From contig BPHB01000003.1 in assembly GCA_026003335.1 (NCBI GenBank), positions 62,001 to 126,000 on the forward strand: DNA of 64,000 bases. Reading direction: 5' to 3'. The first letter of the stretch is position 1, and each line of letters starts with the position of its first letter. Positions 19,001 to 26,559 of this stretch are shown here, piece after piece. The DNA comes from Chitinophagales bacterium. GTDB lineage: Bacteria; Bacteroidota; Bacteroidia; Chitinophagales; CAIOSU01. The position numbers and the translations under genes were made by a program. The notes below the pieces were generated by a model that searched no databases, was not told the DNA's origin, and was given only the letters and a program-made list of their open reading frames with translations.

Positions 19001-19277
19001 CAAGAGCTATTGCCAGGCTACCTACGGCAAGGGCTGGAGGTTGCCCACCGATATTGAAATGGGACATACTAACGACTGTACGACCACAGGAAACGGATTC
19101 GATGATGGCTTCAGGGGAAATACCTCTTTCACCATCTGGAGCAGCGCAAAAGGAAATGGTGACTACCGGAGATGGGGGATGAATATATCAACTGGAAGTT
19201 GGGCAAATACGATTCCCATCAATGTATCTACTACCGTACGAGTGCGGTGTGTTTATGATCCGATGTGGAATCGCTAA
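15957..19277 (+). CDS. giant secreted repeat protein, second part (continuation after frameshift)
   Basis: The frame opens only with a GTG at 15957, overlaps the first part by 53 bases and has no nearby ATG or signal peptide, so it is read as the continuation of the gene starting at 9605. It starts with the end of a PKD-like module (DTITVKERTASGCW), then an Ig-like module, six 83-residue Ig-like repeats (16644-18137), a further module and a C-terminal domain with YGKGWRLPTDIEMGH, TIWSSAKG and VRVRCVYDP. The last matches the WRLPT...WSS...RCV pattern of DUF1566/FISUMP-type domains, a fold related to C-type lectin-like domains. No T9SS sorting tail is seen at the end. A hairpin terminator follows. 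Confidence 0.78.
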   Translation: MATRPLWISVVFISDAIDDTITVKERTASGCWATLQQIVDVDTFPTITATHGGSPICETETIQLYQNDVGTIPTTSWVWSGPASFSSSARNPTRPNALPAHSGTYQVIAYTDEGCPDTATVAVTVTPAPAITTHPTAQAVCSGSNVSFTVAASGTSLAYQWQESTNGGSSWSNLSNGGIYSGVTTTTLSLSGVSTTMHNYQYRCVVTGTCSPPAPAAVSNAATLTINDVAITAHPSSVNKCIGTSHTFTVTATGASPQYQWRKNGTNISGATNASYVISSIAAGDAGSYDVVVSNSCNSVTSNAATLTVDDIVITAHPSSVNKCSGTSHTFTVTATGASPQYQWRKNGTNISGATNASYVISSIAAGDAGSYDVVVSNSCNSVTSNAATLTVDDIVITAHPSSVNKCSGTSHTFTVTATGASPQYQWRKNGTNISGATNASYVISSITAGDAGSYDVVVSNSCNSVTSNAATLTVDDIVITAHPSSVNKCSGTSHTFTVTATGASPQYQWRKNGTNISGATNASYVISSIAAGDAGSYDVVVSNSCNSVTSNAATLTVDDIVITAHPSSVNKCIGTSHTFTVTATGASPQYQWRKNGTNISGATNASYVISSIAAGDAGSYDVVVSNSCNSVTSNAATLTVDDIVITAHPSSTSSCVGSSVTFTVSYTGTNPTFQWRKNGTNISGATNASYVINSVVAGDAGSYDVVLSNSCNSVTSNSATLTVNNPPAAPTGIAVKVVYCTDNNTKFTLLTALNPPSGATLRWYSGSSCGGSQIGTGTTLTINSNGQQYYSVLADNGSCTSACVATSTAIYTYAGGFPSGQAHNEAYWDQRGLSTRHDVEIRTNCSSSGTVYSWDATNKFFKDNAATPNIMLPTGTQTVASNSFPGYGTNTSWNSNAFQWDDQNVLSSSVYDAYPLFVSPLSAVGMTFCKAMENDYAGNCPLTTSSNATDCVVIDGDSSTLLYAPPPYNDSYDVSGKGNTNCPAEGMINAGSLKTGCTAIDEIFQQQQLDAASDKSYCQATYGKGWRLPTDIEMGHTNDCTTTGNGFDDGFRGNTSFTIWSSAKGNGDYRRWGMNISTGSWANTIPINVSTTVRVRCVYDPMWNR
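16644..18137 (+). repeat. six tandem 249-base repeats encoding 83-residue Ig-like modules
   Basis: Units start at 16644, 16893, 17142, 17391, 17640 and 17889, exactly 249 bases apart. Units 1-5 are nearly identical at the DNA level (differences such as AGCGGC/ATAGGC and single third-codon changes); unit 6 is diverged in its first half and keeps the core YQW-type strand and ISGATNASYV. Each unit has two Cys (VNKC and SNSCNSV) that could form the Ig disulfide. Such identity shows recent expansion or continuing homogenisation. Confidence 0.93.
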
Positions 19278-19322
19278 GTATAAGAAAGTAAGTGTAAGAA
19301 ATAAGAAAGAGCTATAACAAAA

Positions 19323-19355
19323 AGGGGGCTGCGTGTGTCAGCCCTCTTTCTTTTT
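19323..19355 (+). terminator. rho-independent-type terminator after the giant gene
   Basis: A 9-base stem (AGGGGGCTG at 19323-19331 with CAGCCCTCT at 19339-19347, one G-T pair), a 7-base loop and then a T-rich tail (TTCTTTTT). It lies 46 bases after the stop of the giant gene and separates it from the DUF1800 gene. Confidence 0.75.
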
Positions 19356-19411
19356 CCGTGAACTATAAATTTTCACCACTCATTTAAACCGGCTTCACCG
19401 GAAGTTGTCTT

Positions 19412-19427
19412 AAATTGAGTTCAATTT
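19412..19427. repeat. palindrome AAATTGA-GT-TCAATTT upstream of DUF1800 gene
   Basis: Perfect 7-base arms with a 2-base centre, 28 bases before the ATG at 19455. This could be an operator for the DUF1800-DUF1501 pair. No consensus promoter was found next to it. Confidence 0.3.
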
Positions 19428-19454
19428 TTCAATCATCACAAGGGGGATTAAGCT

Positions 19455-20900
19455 ATGCCACAAAATTGTGCAGGCGGAACATGGGCGCCTTACGTCCCGG
19501 ACGCAACCAAACCCTGGAATGCCATGCGTGTGGCACATCTGTACAGAAGGCTGGGTTTCGGAGCCACCCCAGCCGAGATCCAGGCAGGGCTGTCATTGAC
19601 GCCAGCACAACTGGTGGATCAGCTCCTCAGCGCAGCAAAAACGGCTCCGCTGCCCGCGCCTCCGGCGTGGTATAACTGGACGGCATCCAGCTATACAGAT
19701 TTTGGCACGCAGGCATTCCTGCAAACCAAAGAATGGTATATCCAATGGTTGCTGGACATGCTGAATACCGGAGTGCGCGAAAAAATAGCCCTCTTCTGGC
19801 ATAATCACTTCGTTACCCGATCGGCAGATTATCTGTGCCCCAGCTATATGTATGCCTATCACAAGCTGCTGCAGCAACAGGCTCTGGGCAATTTTAAAAC
19901 CTTCCTGAAAGAAATGGCCCGGACGCCAGCCATGCTGACGTTTCTGGATGGGCGGCTCAACACCAAAAACCGACCTAATGAAAACTATGCACGCGAGCTG
20001 TTTGAGTTGTTTACCCTGGGCGTAAATAACGGCTATACCCAGCAGGACATCACCGAGGCGGCCCGCGCCCTCACCGGCTACACCACCGCTTCTGACCGCT
20101 GCAGCCCCATCAGCTTCAATCCCGCTGACTTTGACAGCACCCCGAAAACCATTTTCGGCCAGACGGCCAATTTTGACTTTGACGGGGTGCATGACCTCAT
20201 CTTTCAGGTACACCCCGCTAAGGTGGCGCAGTTTATCGCTACAAAGGTCTATACCCATTTTGTGCATCCCATTCCGCAGCAGGCGATCATTGACGGGCTG
20301 GCGGATACCTTTCGCAACAGCAACTTTGAGATTGAACCGATGCTGGCGCAGTTGTTCAAAAGCGACCACTTTTATGAAGAAGAGGTCATCAGTGTGGCGA
20401 TTAAAAGTCCGGTGGATTTTGTCATCGGCTTCATACGGGAAAGCGGTCTTCCTTACGATACCAACGTGATTGACCTGGCCGGCTATCTAACCGTGGATAT
20501 GGGGCAGCAGCTCTTTAACCCCATTGATGTATCGGGGTGGAATGGCAACCGCTCGTGGATTGACAGCAATGCCATCACCAAGCGGTGGTCGGCCCTCAGC
20601 CTCTATCTGGATTACGTGCTGGTGCATCTGGATAAAGAGCGTTTTCGTCAGCTTGCCATAGAGGTTTCGGGCAATAGTGCGGATGTGGCCTATGTAGCCA
20701 GAAGCATTACGGAGCATTTCATTCCCAAAGGACTGGATAGCCCGGCAGCCTACCAGGAGGCGACAACCGCACTGAAATATCAGGTGCCTTCCAACTATTT
20801 TGATCTGGGTTTGTGGAATCTCTCGTTTCAGTATGTTCCCGAGCAGGTATGGAATCTTCTTAAGTGGGTGATTCGCAGGCCGGAATTTCAATTAATGTAA
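19455..20900 (+). CDS. DUF1800 family protein
   Basis: 481 residues. Family hallmarks are clear: HLYRRLGFGATPAEI near residue 28, REKIALFWHNHFVTRS near 115, NENYARELFELFTLGV near 178, then TEAARALTGYT, and VSGWNGNRSWIDS late in the protein. The biochemical function of the family is not established; the genes usually lie beside DUF1501 genes, as here (7-base gap). Many members have a secretion signal, but this one begins MPQNCAGGTWAPYVP and shows no signal peptide or Tat motif. It may stay in the cytoplasm or leave as a passenger of its partner. Separated from the giant gene by a terminator and 177 bases. Confidence 0.88.
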   Translation: MPQNCAGGTWAPYVPDATKPWNAMRVAHLYRRLGFGATPAEIQAGLSLTPAQLVDQLLSAAKTAPLPAPPAWYNWTASSYTDFGTQAFLQTKEWYIQWLLDMLNTGVREKIALFWHNHFVTRSADYLCPSYMYAYHKLLQQQALGNFKTFLKEMARTPAMLTFLDGRLNTKNRPNENYARELFELFTLGVNNGYTQQDITEAARALTGYTTASDRCSPISFNPADFDSTPKTIFGQTANFDFDGVHDLIFQVHPAKVAQFIATKVYTHFVHPIPQQAIIDGLADTFRNSNFEIEPMLAQLFKSDHFYEEEVISVAIKSPVDFVIGFIRESGLPYDTNVIDLAGYLTVDMGQQLFNPIDVSGWNGNRSWIDSNAITKRWSALSLYLDYVLVHLDKERFRQLAIEVSGNSADVAYVARSITEHFIPKGLDSPAAYQEATTALKYQVPSNYFDLGLWNLSFQYVPEQVWNLLKWVIRRPEFQLM

Positions 20901-20907
20901 AAAGAAC

Positions 20908-22530
20908 ATGCCCATGCGTAAGGGAAAGAAAAAACACCATTTACCCGAAGGCAGTTGTCCTGCTGACGGATGTGTACACGAGGCCCATCATCGGGGCATG
21001 GGGCGCAGGGACTTTCTTACCAATCTGGGTCTTATCGGCACCGGCTCGCTGCTGCTGTCAGGGCTTCCGCTCAGAAGGCTCGCTGCTTCCCCCTTGCTGA
21101 CACCGCTGCTGTCGGCTGCAGGTGACCGCATTTTGATTGTCATTCGCCTAAAAGGCGGGAATGACGGACTGAATACCTTTGTGCCCCTGTTTGATTACAG
21201 CAGGTATGCTTCCTATCGTCCTTTGCTGAAAATCCCCACCTCCAACCTCATCTCTCTGGATGCCAAATATGCTATACCCGATTTTGCCTCTGACCTTAAA
21301 TACCTCTGGGACCGCGGCATGATGAAGGTGATTCAAAACGTAGGCTATCCGAACTCTGACCTGTCGCATTTTGCTTCTACCGACATCTGGGACTCCGCCC
21401 ATACCACCATTGCCAGCAAGTCAGGCTGGCTGGGGCGCTACCTGTGGAACGAGAATCCCGACTTTCTGACCAATCCGCCTTCTGATCCGCTTGCTATTCA
21501 AATTGGCGGGGATGGAAATATTCTCTTCTTCAATGAAGACAACGTGAACATGGCTATGAACGTAATTGATCCGGAAGCGCTCTATCAGATCGCCCAGTCC
21601 GGTGCGCTCTATCCGGTGTCGGGCACGGCTACCTGCTACTATCAGGATCAGGTGGATTTTCTCAAGAGCATGATAAACACTACTTTCTATCAGTCGCAAT
21701 CCATCAAGGCCGCCTATGATGCTGGCCGCAATAACGTAACCTTCGCAGGAGGAGAACTGGGCGAAGCACTGGCGCTTGTTTCACGGCTGATTCAGGGCGG
21801 ACTCACTACCCCAATCTATATGCTCACACTGGATGGCTTTGATACGCATGCGCAGCAAGATACGCGTCACCCCGAGTTGCTCACCACCTTTGCCGGTGCA
21901 GTGCGTTCGTTGTTTGACGACCTGGAAGCTGGCGGCATGGACCGCAGAGTGTTGCTGATGACCTTCTCGGAATTCGGCAGGCGTGTAAACGATAATGGCT
22001 CGCTGGGCACCGATCATGGCACAGCCGCCCCCCTGATGGTTTTTGGCTCTGTGCTCAATGGCAACGGTTTTCTGGGCGATGATGTTAACCTGGTTGATTT
22101 GGATAACAATGGCAACCTGAAGCATACTGTGGATTTCCGTCAGGTATATACCACCATTCTGCAGGACTGGATGTGTGTAGATGAGCTCACCGCTGACACG
22201 TTGCTGGGCGGAGCTTATAGCAGGCTGGCACTGGGCTTTGACTGTTCCACCACACGGGCTGCTGCCGTAGAGACAGTGCAGCGATACCATCAGCTGCGCT
22301 ATGATAACGGCATACCTTTTATAGTGGTGAATCTGCCGCAAAGCGCACATATCAAACTGGAGGCTTATGACCTGCTGGGCAGAACAGTGGCATCTACCAG
22401 CAATGATTACTACAGTGCGGGATTGCATAAGATAACTTTTCCCGGCATTGGACGCTGGCCTGCCGGGGCCTACGCCTATCGTCTTTATATAAACGGAAGC
22501 ATGGAAGGCGGAAAGGCGCAGAAGCACTGA
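20908..22530 (+). CDS. DUF1501 family protein with Tat-type signal and T9SS sorting domain
   Basis: 540 residues. After an N-terminal extension rich in Lys, His and Cys (KKKHHLPEGSCPADGC) comes a Tat-like signal, GRRDFLTNLGLIGTG, with a hydrophobic stretch. The body is the DUF1501 domain (alkaline phosphatase/sulfatase-like superfamily): LIVIRLKGGNDGLNTF, YPNSDLSHFASTDIW, TLDGFDTHAQQ, LLMTFSEFGRRV and GTDHGTA carry its conserved Asp/His residues. The last about 65 residues (KLEAYDLLGRTV, then PAGAYAYRLYING) match a T9SS type A sorting domain. So it should cross the inner membrane by Tat and the outer membrane by T9SS. Pairs with the DUF1800 gene 7 bases upstream. Confidence 0.88.
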   Translation: MPMRKGKKKHHLPEGSCPADGCVHEAHHRGMGRRDFLTNLGLIGTGSLLLSGLPLRRLAASPLLTPLLSAAGDRILIVIRLKGGNDGLNTFVPLFDYSRYASYRPLLKIPTSNLISLDAKYAIPDFASDLKYLWDRGMMKVIQNVGYPNSDLSHFASTDIWDSAHTTIASKSGWLGRYLWNENPDFLTNPPSDPLAIQIGGDGNILFFNEDNVNMAMNVIDPEALYQIAQSGALYPVSGTATCYYQDQVDFLKSMINTTFYQSQSIKAAYDAGRNNVTFAGGELGEALALVSRLIQGGLTTPIYMLTLDGFDTHAQQDTRHPELLTTFAGAVRSLFDDLEAGGMDRRVLLMTFSEFGRRVNDNGSLGTDHGTAAPLMVFGSVLNGNGFLGDDVNLVDLDNNGNLKHTVDFRQVYTTILQDWMCVDELTADTLLGGAYSRLALGFDCSTTRAAAVETVQRYHQLRYDNGIPFIVVNLPQSAHIKLEAYDLLGRTVASTSNDYYSAGLHKITFPGIGRWPAGAYAYRLYINGSMEGGKAQKH

Positions 22531-22603
22531 GGTCCGGCCCGCAGCACACTGCGTTTGGGGGTGTTGTGCAGCATGCTTCACCACAAAGGTGTAATTTCAC
22601 GGC

Positions 22604-23299
22604 ATGACCATTCTGGAGGCGAATAACCTGCATAAGTCATATGGGCGCCTGCAGGTGTTGAAAGGTATTGACCTGACCGTGCAGGCAAAAGAGATTGTAT
22701 CTATCGTGGGCGCATCGGGAGCCGGTAAGAGCACACTGCTGCATGTGATAGGCACCATTGACCGGTATGACAGCGGCAGGGTAGTGATTGATGGAACAGA
22801 CCTGCGCACGCTGCATAGCCGGCAGCTGGCACGTTTCCGCAATCAAAAAATAGGCTTTGTATTTCAGTTTCATCATTTGTTGCCGGAGTTTACTGCTCTG
22901 GAAAATGTGCAGATACCTGCCCTCATCGGGGGTGCTGACCGCAAACAAAGCCGCAAGGAAGCGATAGCCCTGCTGGAACGCCTGGGCCTGGCCGACCGGC
23001 TCAACCATAAGCCTGCAGAGCTTTCAGGAGGTGAACAGCAACGGGTAGCTGTAGCGCGGGCGCTCATCAACAAACCTGCTGTGGTGATGGCCGATGAACC
23101 CAGCGGCAACCTGGACTCCGAAAATGCACGTGCCCTCCATCATTTGTTTCTGCAACTCCGCAATGAGCAGGGGCAAACGTTTATCATTGTTACCCACAAT
23201 GCCGAGCTGGCTATGCTGGCCGACCGCAGACTGGTGATGAAGGACGGCAGAATTATAGCCGATGAGAGCACACACGTTGTGCCCTTGCAGGTGGGATAA
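22604..23299 (+). CDS. lolD: ABC transporter ATP-binding protein, LolD/MacB type
   Basis: 231 residues with Walker A GASGAGKST (36-44), Q-loop FQFHHLLPEF (88-97), signature LSGGEQQ (140-146) and Walker B VVMADEP (160-166), followed by the D-loop SGNLDS. Length and the LLPEFTALENV stretch are typical of LolD, which powers release of lipoproteins from the inner membrane towards LolA. Its usual permease is not adjacent; a LolC/E-type permease lies at 34362-35582. It starts 73 bases after the DUF1501 gene; whether it is co-transcribed with it is unclear. Other members of the MacB-like export family cannot be excluded. Confidence 0.82.
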   Translation: MTILEANNLHKSYGRLQVLKGIDLTVQAKEIVSIVGASGAGKSTLLHVIGTIDRYDSGRVVIDGTDLRTLHSRQLARFRNQKIGFVFQFHHLLPEFTALENVQIPALIGGADRKQSRKEAIALLERLGLADRLNHKPAELSGGEQQRVAVARALINKPAVVMADEPSGNLDSENARALHHLFLQLRNEQGQTFIIVTHNAELAMLADRRLVMKDGRIIADESTHVVPLQVG

Positions 23300-23490
23300 G
23301 CCGTGCCTGTGTGCCAGCCACATCGGCAATGCAGATGCCGCATGGGACAAAGAGAAGAGAGGTGCCGTCCGCCACAGCCGCGAAGGATAGCAACAGATTT
23401 TCAGAACTTCTGTAAATTGAGCTGACTGGAAAAACCTGTCAGCAAATACAGATATGGGTTTAAGCCGGTGAGGTACAGAGGGTTGACAAC

Positions 23491-25431
23491 ATGGAACCAT
23501 CGTTGAAGCAAAATACAGACATTCAGGCGTCCGCTGCGCTGGAAGTGCTTTTGAGATACTGGGGGCACCGCGCTTTCCGCCCCCTGCAGGAGGAAATCAT
23601 TACCTCGGTGCTCTCCGGACAGGATACCCTGGCGCTGCTCCCCACAGGCGGGGGCAAGTCGGTGTGCTATCAGGTGCCCGCACTGATGCGCGAAGGTATG
23701 TGTATAGTTATCTCCCCGCTCATTGCTCTGATGAAAGACCAGGTAGCCAACTTGCATAAAAAAGGTATTCGTGCTGTGGCTGTATATGCCGGAATGAGCA
23801 GGCGGGAAATAGATCAGGCGCTGAATAACTGCATGTATGGTGCCTACAAGTTTCTTTATCTGTCGCCAGAACGGCTGGCAACCGACATCGTGCGGATGCG
23901 GCTGGAGCGGATGCCGGTGACGCTGCTTGCTGTGGATGAAGCACACTGCATATCGCAATGGGGATATGACTTCAGGCCTCCTTACCTGCGCATTGCGGAA
24001 ATACGACCGCTGCTGAAAGATGTGCCGGTGCTTGCGCTTACAGCCACAGCTACCCGGCAGGTGCGTGAGGATATATGCGCTAAACTGGCTTTTCGCGACT
24101 ATAAAGTGTTTCAGGCAAGCTTTGAGCGCAAAAACATTGCTTACGTGGTGCGCTATGAGGAAAACAAGTTACAGAAAATCCAGCATATCCTGCACAAAGT
24201 CAGGGGCAGTGCCATTGTCTATGCAAGAAACAGAAAGAAAACCCGTGAAATAGCTTCTTTTCTCAGCCGTCAGGGTATAGCCGCAGATTATTACCATGCC
24301 GGATTACCTATGCACCTGCGCAATGCGAAGCAGGAAAAGTGGATAGCCGGTGAAATACGTGTGATGGTATGCACCAACGCTTTCGGAATGGGTATTGATA
24401 AGCCTGATGTACGTTGCGTTATCCATGTGGACCTGCCGGAAAACATTGAGATGTATTATCAGGAGTCGGGTCGGGCAGGCCGGGATGGGAAAAAGTCATA
24501 TGCCGTTTTGCTCTATAATCTGGCAGACCGTACAGCAGTGGAGAAACGCATGACCTCCCTCTTTCCTTCCGAGGAGGAAGTAAGACGCGTGTATAGCGCT
24601 GTGTGCAGCTATCTGCAGGTGGCCGAAGGAGCGGGCAAGGGGGAGAGCTATGATTTTGATATTCTGGATTTCTGCAAGCGCTTCCGGCTGGATGTGCTCA
24701 AGACGCATCATGCGCTGCACCTGCTGGAGCAAAGCGGTCATCTCTCGCTCAGTGATGCTGTATCCATCCCATCGCGCATCCGCATTATTGTGGGGCGTGA
24801 GGAGCTGTATAAATTTCAGGTGTCTAATGCTGCTGCCGATCCCATTGTGAAACTTCTGCTGCGCACCCACATCGGAGTGTTTGATGAAATGGTGTATACC
24901 TATGAGGCAGAAATAGCTTCCCGTCTGCATATCAGCAAAGAAGAAGTGGTGCGCACACTGACGCTGCTTGACCAGCTGAAGCTGGCTGCCTACGAGCGTT
25001 CCAAAGACAAACCGCAGCTCACCTTTCTTGAGGCGCGGGTGGATGCACGCTATCTTCCGCTGGATGGCAGGTTTATCCGTAAAAGAAAAAAGCATTATGA
25101 GGAACAGCTCCGCGCTATGCTGCAATATGCATTGAATAACACCCGGTGCCGCAGTCAATATGTGTTAGACTACTTTGGTGAAACCGACAATCAGCGCTGT
25201 GGTATATGCGATATCTGTCTGGAACGCAACAAACTGGGGTTGACGGACCTGGAACTGGAAGACATAACCGCTGCGGTAAAAGACATACTGCTCAGCCAGC
25301 CGTGCACCATGGATGAGCTGGTAGGACGTGTACGCTATTATGCCGGAGAGAAGGTTATTTATGCAGTACGCTGGCTGCTGGATAAAGGACAGGTAGGGCA
25401 TGAAAACAACCAATTAATCTGGCAGGGGTGA
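23491..25431 (+). CDS. recQ: ATP-dependent DNA helicase RecQ
   Basis: 646 residues. Superfamily 2 helicase motifs: FRPLQEEII (Q-site), PTGGGKS with Lys56, VDEAH (148-152), TATATRQVRED, and motif VI YYQESGRAGRDG. The RecQ zinc module follows, with one Cys in TRCRSQYVLDYFG and three in CGICDIC. After it there is a short winged-helix-like tail ending NQLIWQG; no HRDC domain is evident, as in many Bacteroidota RecQs. It unwinds DNA 3' to 5' in recombination and fork repair. Its stop overlaps the next gene's GTG start in a GTGA junction. Confidence 0.92.
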   Translation: MEPSLKQNTDIQASAALEVLLRYWGHRAFRPLQEEIITSVLSGQDTLALLPTGGGKSVCYQVPALMREGMCIVISPLIALMKDQVANLHKKGIRAVAVYAGMSRREIDQALNNCMYGAYKFLYLSPERLATDIVRMRLERMPVTLLAVDEAHCISQWGYDFRPPYLRIAEIRPLLKDVPVLALTATATRQVREDICAKLAFRDYKVFQASFERKNIAYVVRYEENKLQKIQHILHKVRGSAIVYARNRKKTREIASFLSRQGIAADYYHAGLPMHLRNAKQEKWIAGEIRVMVCTNAFGMGIDKPDVRCVIHVDLPENIEMYYQESGRAGRDGKKSYAVLLYNLADRTAVEKRMTSLFPSEEEVRRVYSAVCSYLQVAEGAGKGESYDFDILDFCKRFRLDVLKTHHALHLLEQSGHLSLSDAVSIPSRIRIIVGREELYKFQVSNAAADPIVKLLLRTHIGVFDEMVYTYEAEIASRLHISKEEVVRTLTLLDQLKLAAYERSKDKPQLTFLEARVDARYLPLDGRFIRKRKKHYEEQLRAMLQYALNNTRCRSQYVLDYFGETDNQRCGICDICLERNKLGLTDLELEDITAAVKDILLSQPCTMDELVGRVRYYAGEKVIYAVRWLLDKGQVGHENNQLIWQG

Positions 25432-26519
25432 AATCCGTAATCTTTACCGTCATCAACGATATTACCCATGACCGCAGAATGCACCGCATCTGCTCTTCTC
25501 TGGCGCGGCATGGTTGGCGTGTGACGTTGGTGGGAAGGCTGTTGCCTGATTCGGTGCCTCTGCATAACTATCCGTTTCAGACCGAGCGTCTGGCCTGCTT
25601 CTTCCGCAGAGGTAAGTTATTTTACCTGGAATATAATTGCCGTTTGTTTGTGAAACTGTTGTTTACCTCCGCAGATGTATTTGCAGCGGTGGATCTGGAC
25701 ACCATCATTCCCTGTTTTATAGTGGCTGCACTTAAAGGGAAAAAGAAGATGCTGGATGCGCACGAATATTTTCAGGAAGTGCCGGAGGTAACCGGTAGGC
25801 CATTTACGAAAAAGATATGGGAGCTTGTCGGGCGATGGTTTATCCCACGGGCTGATGTGGCTATTACGGTAAGTGAAAGCCTCGCTGAGGAGTTTTACCG
25901 CCTTTACGGTAAACGCTTTACAGTGATCCGCAATGTGCCTTTACGGGATGAAGCTCAGGAGGCAGCCACCTCAGGGGGGGAGGGGAGATTCATGCTATAT
26001 CAGGGCGCCCTCAATGCCGGGCGGGGTCTTGAGCAGCTCCTTTTGGCCATGAGGCATTTGGATATACCGCTAAAGATTGCAGGTGAAGGTGACCTTTCGG
26101 AGCAGTTGCGCAGCCAGGCAAAGGCTCTGGGGGTAGATACAAAGGTGGAGTTTTTAGGTAAGGTTGCGCCTGATAAGCTCCGGGCACTTACCCGGCAGGC
26201 ATGGCTGGGTCTCAATCTTCTGGAAAACAATAGCCTGAGTTACTACTATTCTCTTGCAAACAAGTTTTTTGATTACCTCAGCTGTGGAGTACCTTCGTTG
26301 ACCATGAACTTTCCCGAATACCGCAGGATAAATAACCGCTACATGGTAAGCCTGTTGTTGAATGAGCCGACTCCCGAGGGCATAGTGCAGGCAGTGAGGC
26401 AACTGGAAAGCAATCCTGCGCTTTATGACAAATTGCAAAGCAATGCTCTGTTGGCAAGCAAGGAATATCACTGGGAAAAGGAGGAACAAAAGCTTCTAGC
26501 TGTCATGGAGCAGGTGTAA
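25428..26519 (+). CDS. family 4 (group 1) glycosyltransferase
   Basis: 363 residues from a GTG start shared with the recQ stop (GTGA). GT-B fold: an N-terminal half opening FTVINDITHDRRMHRI, an interdomain part MLDAHEYFQEVPE, and a C-terminal half with RFMLYQGALNAGRGLEQL, KIAGEGDL and NKFFDYLSCGVPSL, the last being a variant of the usual E-x7-E donor loop. It likely adds a hexose to an envelope polysaccharide; no sugar can be assigned. No other glycan genes lie beside it, so the tight coupling to recQ looks positional. Confidence 0.82.
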   Translation: MKSVIFTVINDITHDRRMHRICSSLARHGWRVTLVGRLLPDSVPLHNYPFQTERLACFFRRGKLFYLEYNCRLFVKLLFTSADVFAAVDLDTIIPCFIVAALKGKKKMLDAHEYFQEVPEVTGRPFTKKIWELVGRWFIPRADVAITVSESLAEEFYRLYGKRFTVIRNVPLRDEAQEAATSGGEGRFMLYQGALNAGRGLEQLLLAMRHLDIPLKIAGEGDLSEQLRSQAKALGVDTKVEFLGKVAPDKLRALTRQAWLGLNLLENNSLSYYYSLANKFFDYLSCGVPSLTMNFPEYRRINNRYMVSLLLNEPTPEGIVQAVRQLESNPALYDKLQSNALLASKEYHWEKEEQKLLAVMEQV

Positions 26520-26527
26520 CGGATTGC

Positions 26528-26543
26528 CTCCGTCAGTACGGAG
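26528..26543. terminator. hairpin between convergent GT4 and inositol oxygenase genes
   Basis: CTCCGT-CAGT-ACGGAG, a perfect 6-base stem with a 4-base loop in the 40-base gap between two convergent genes. No strong T-tract follows on either side, so a bidirectional terminator is only suggested. Confidence 0.4.
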
Positions 26544-26559
26544 TGCTGTTGCTATATTT

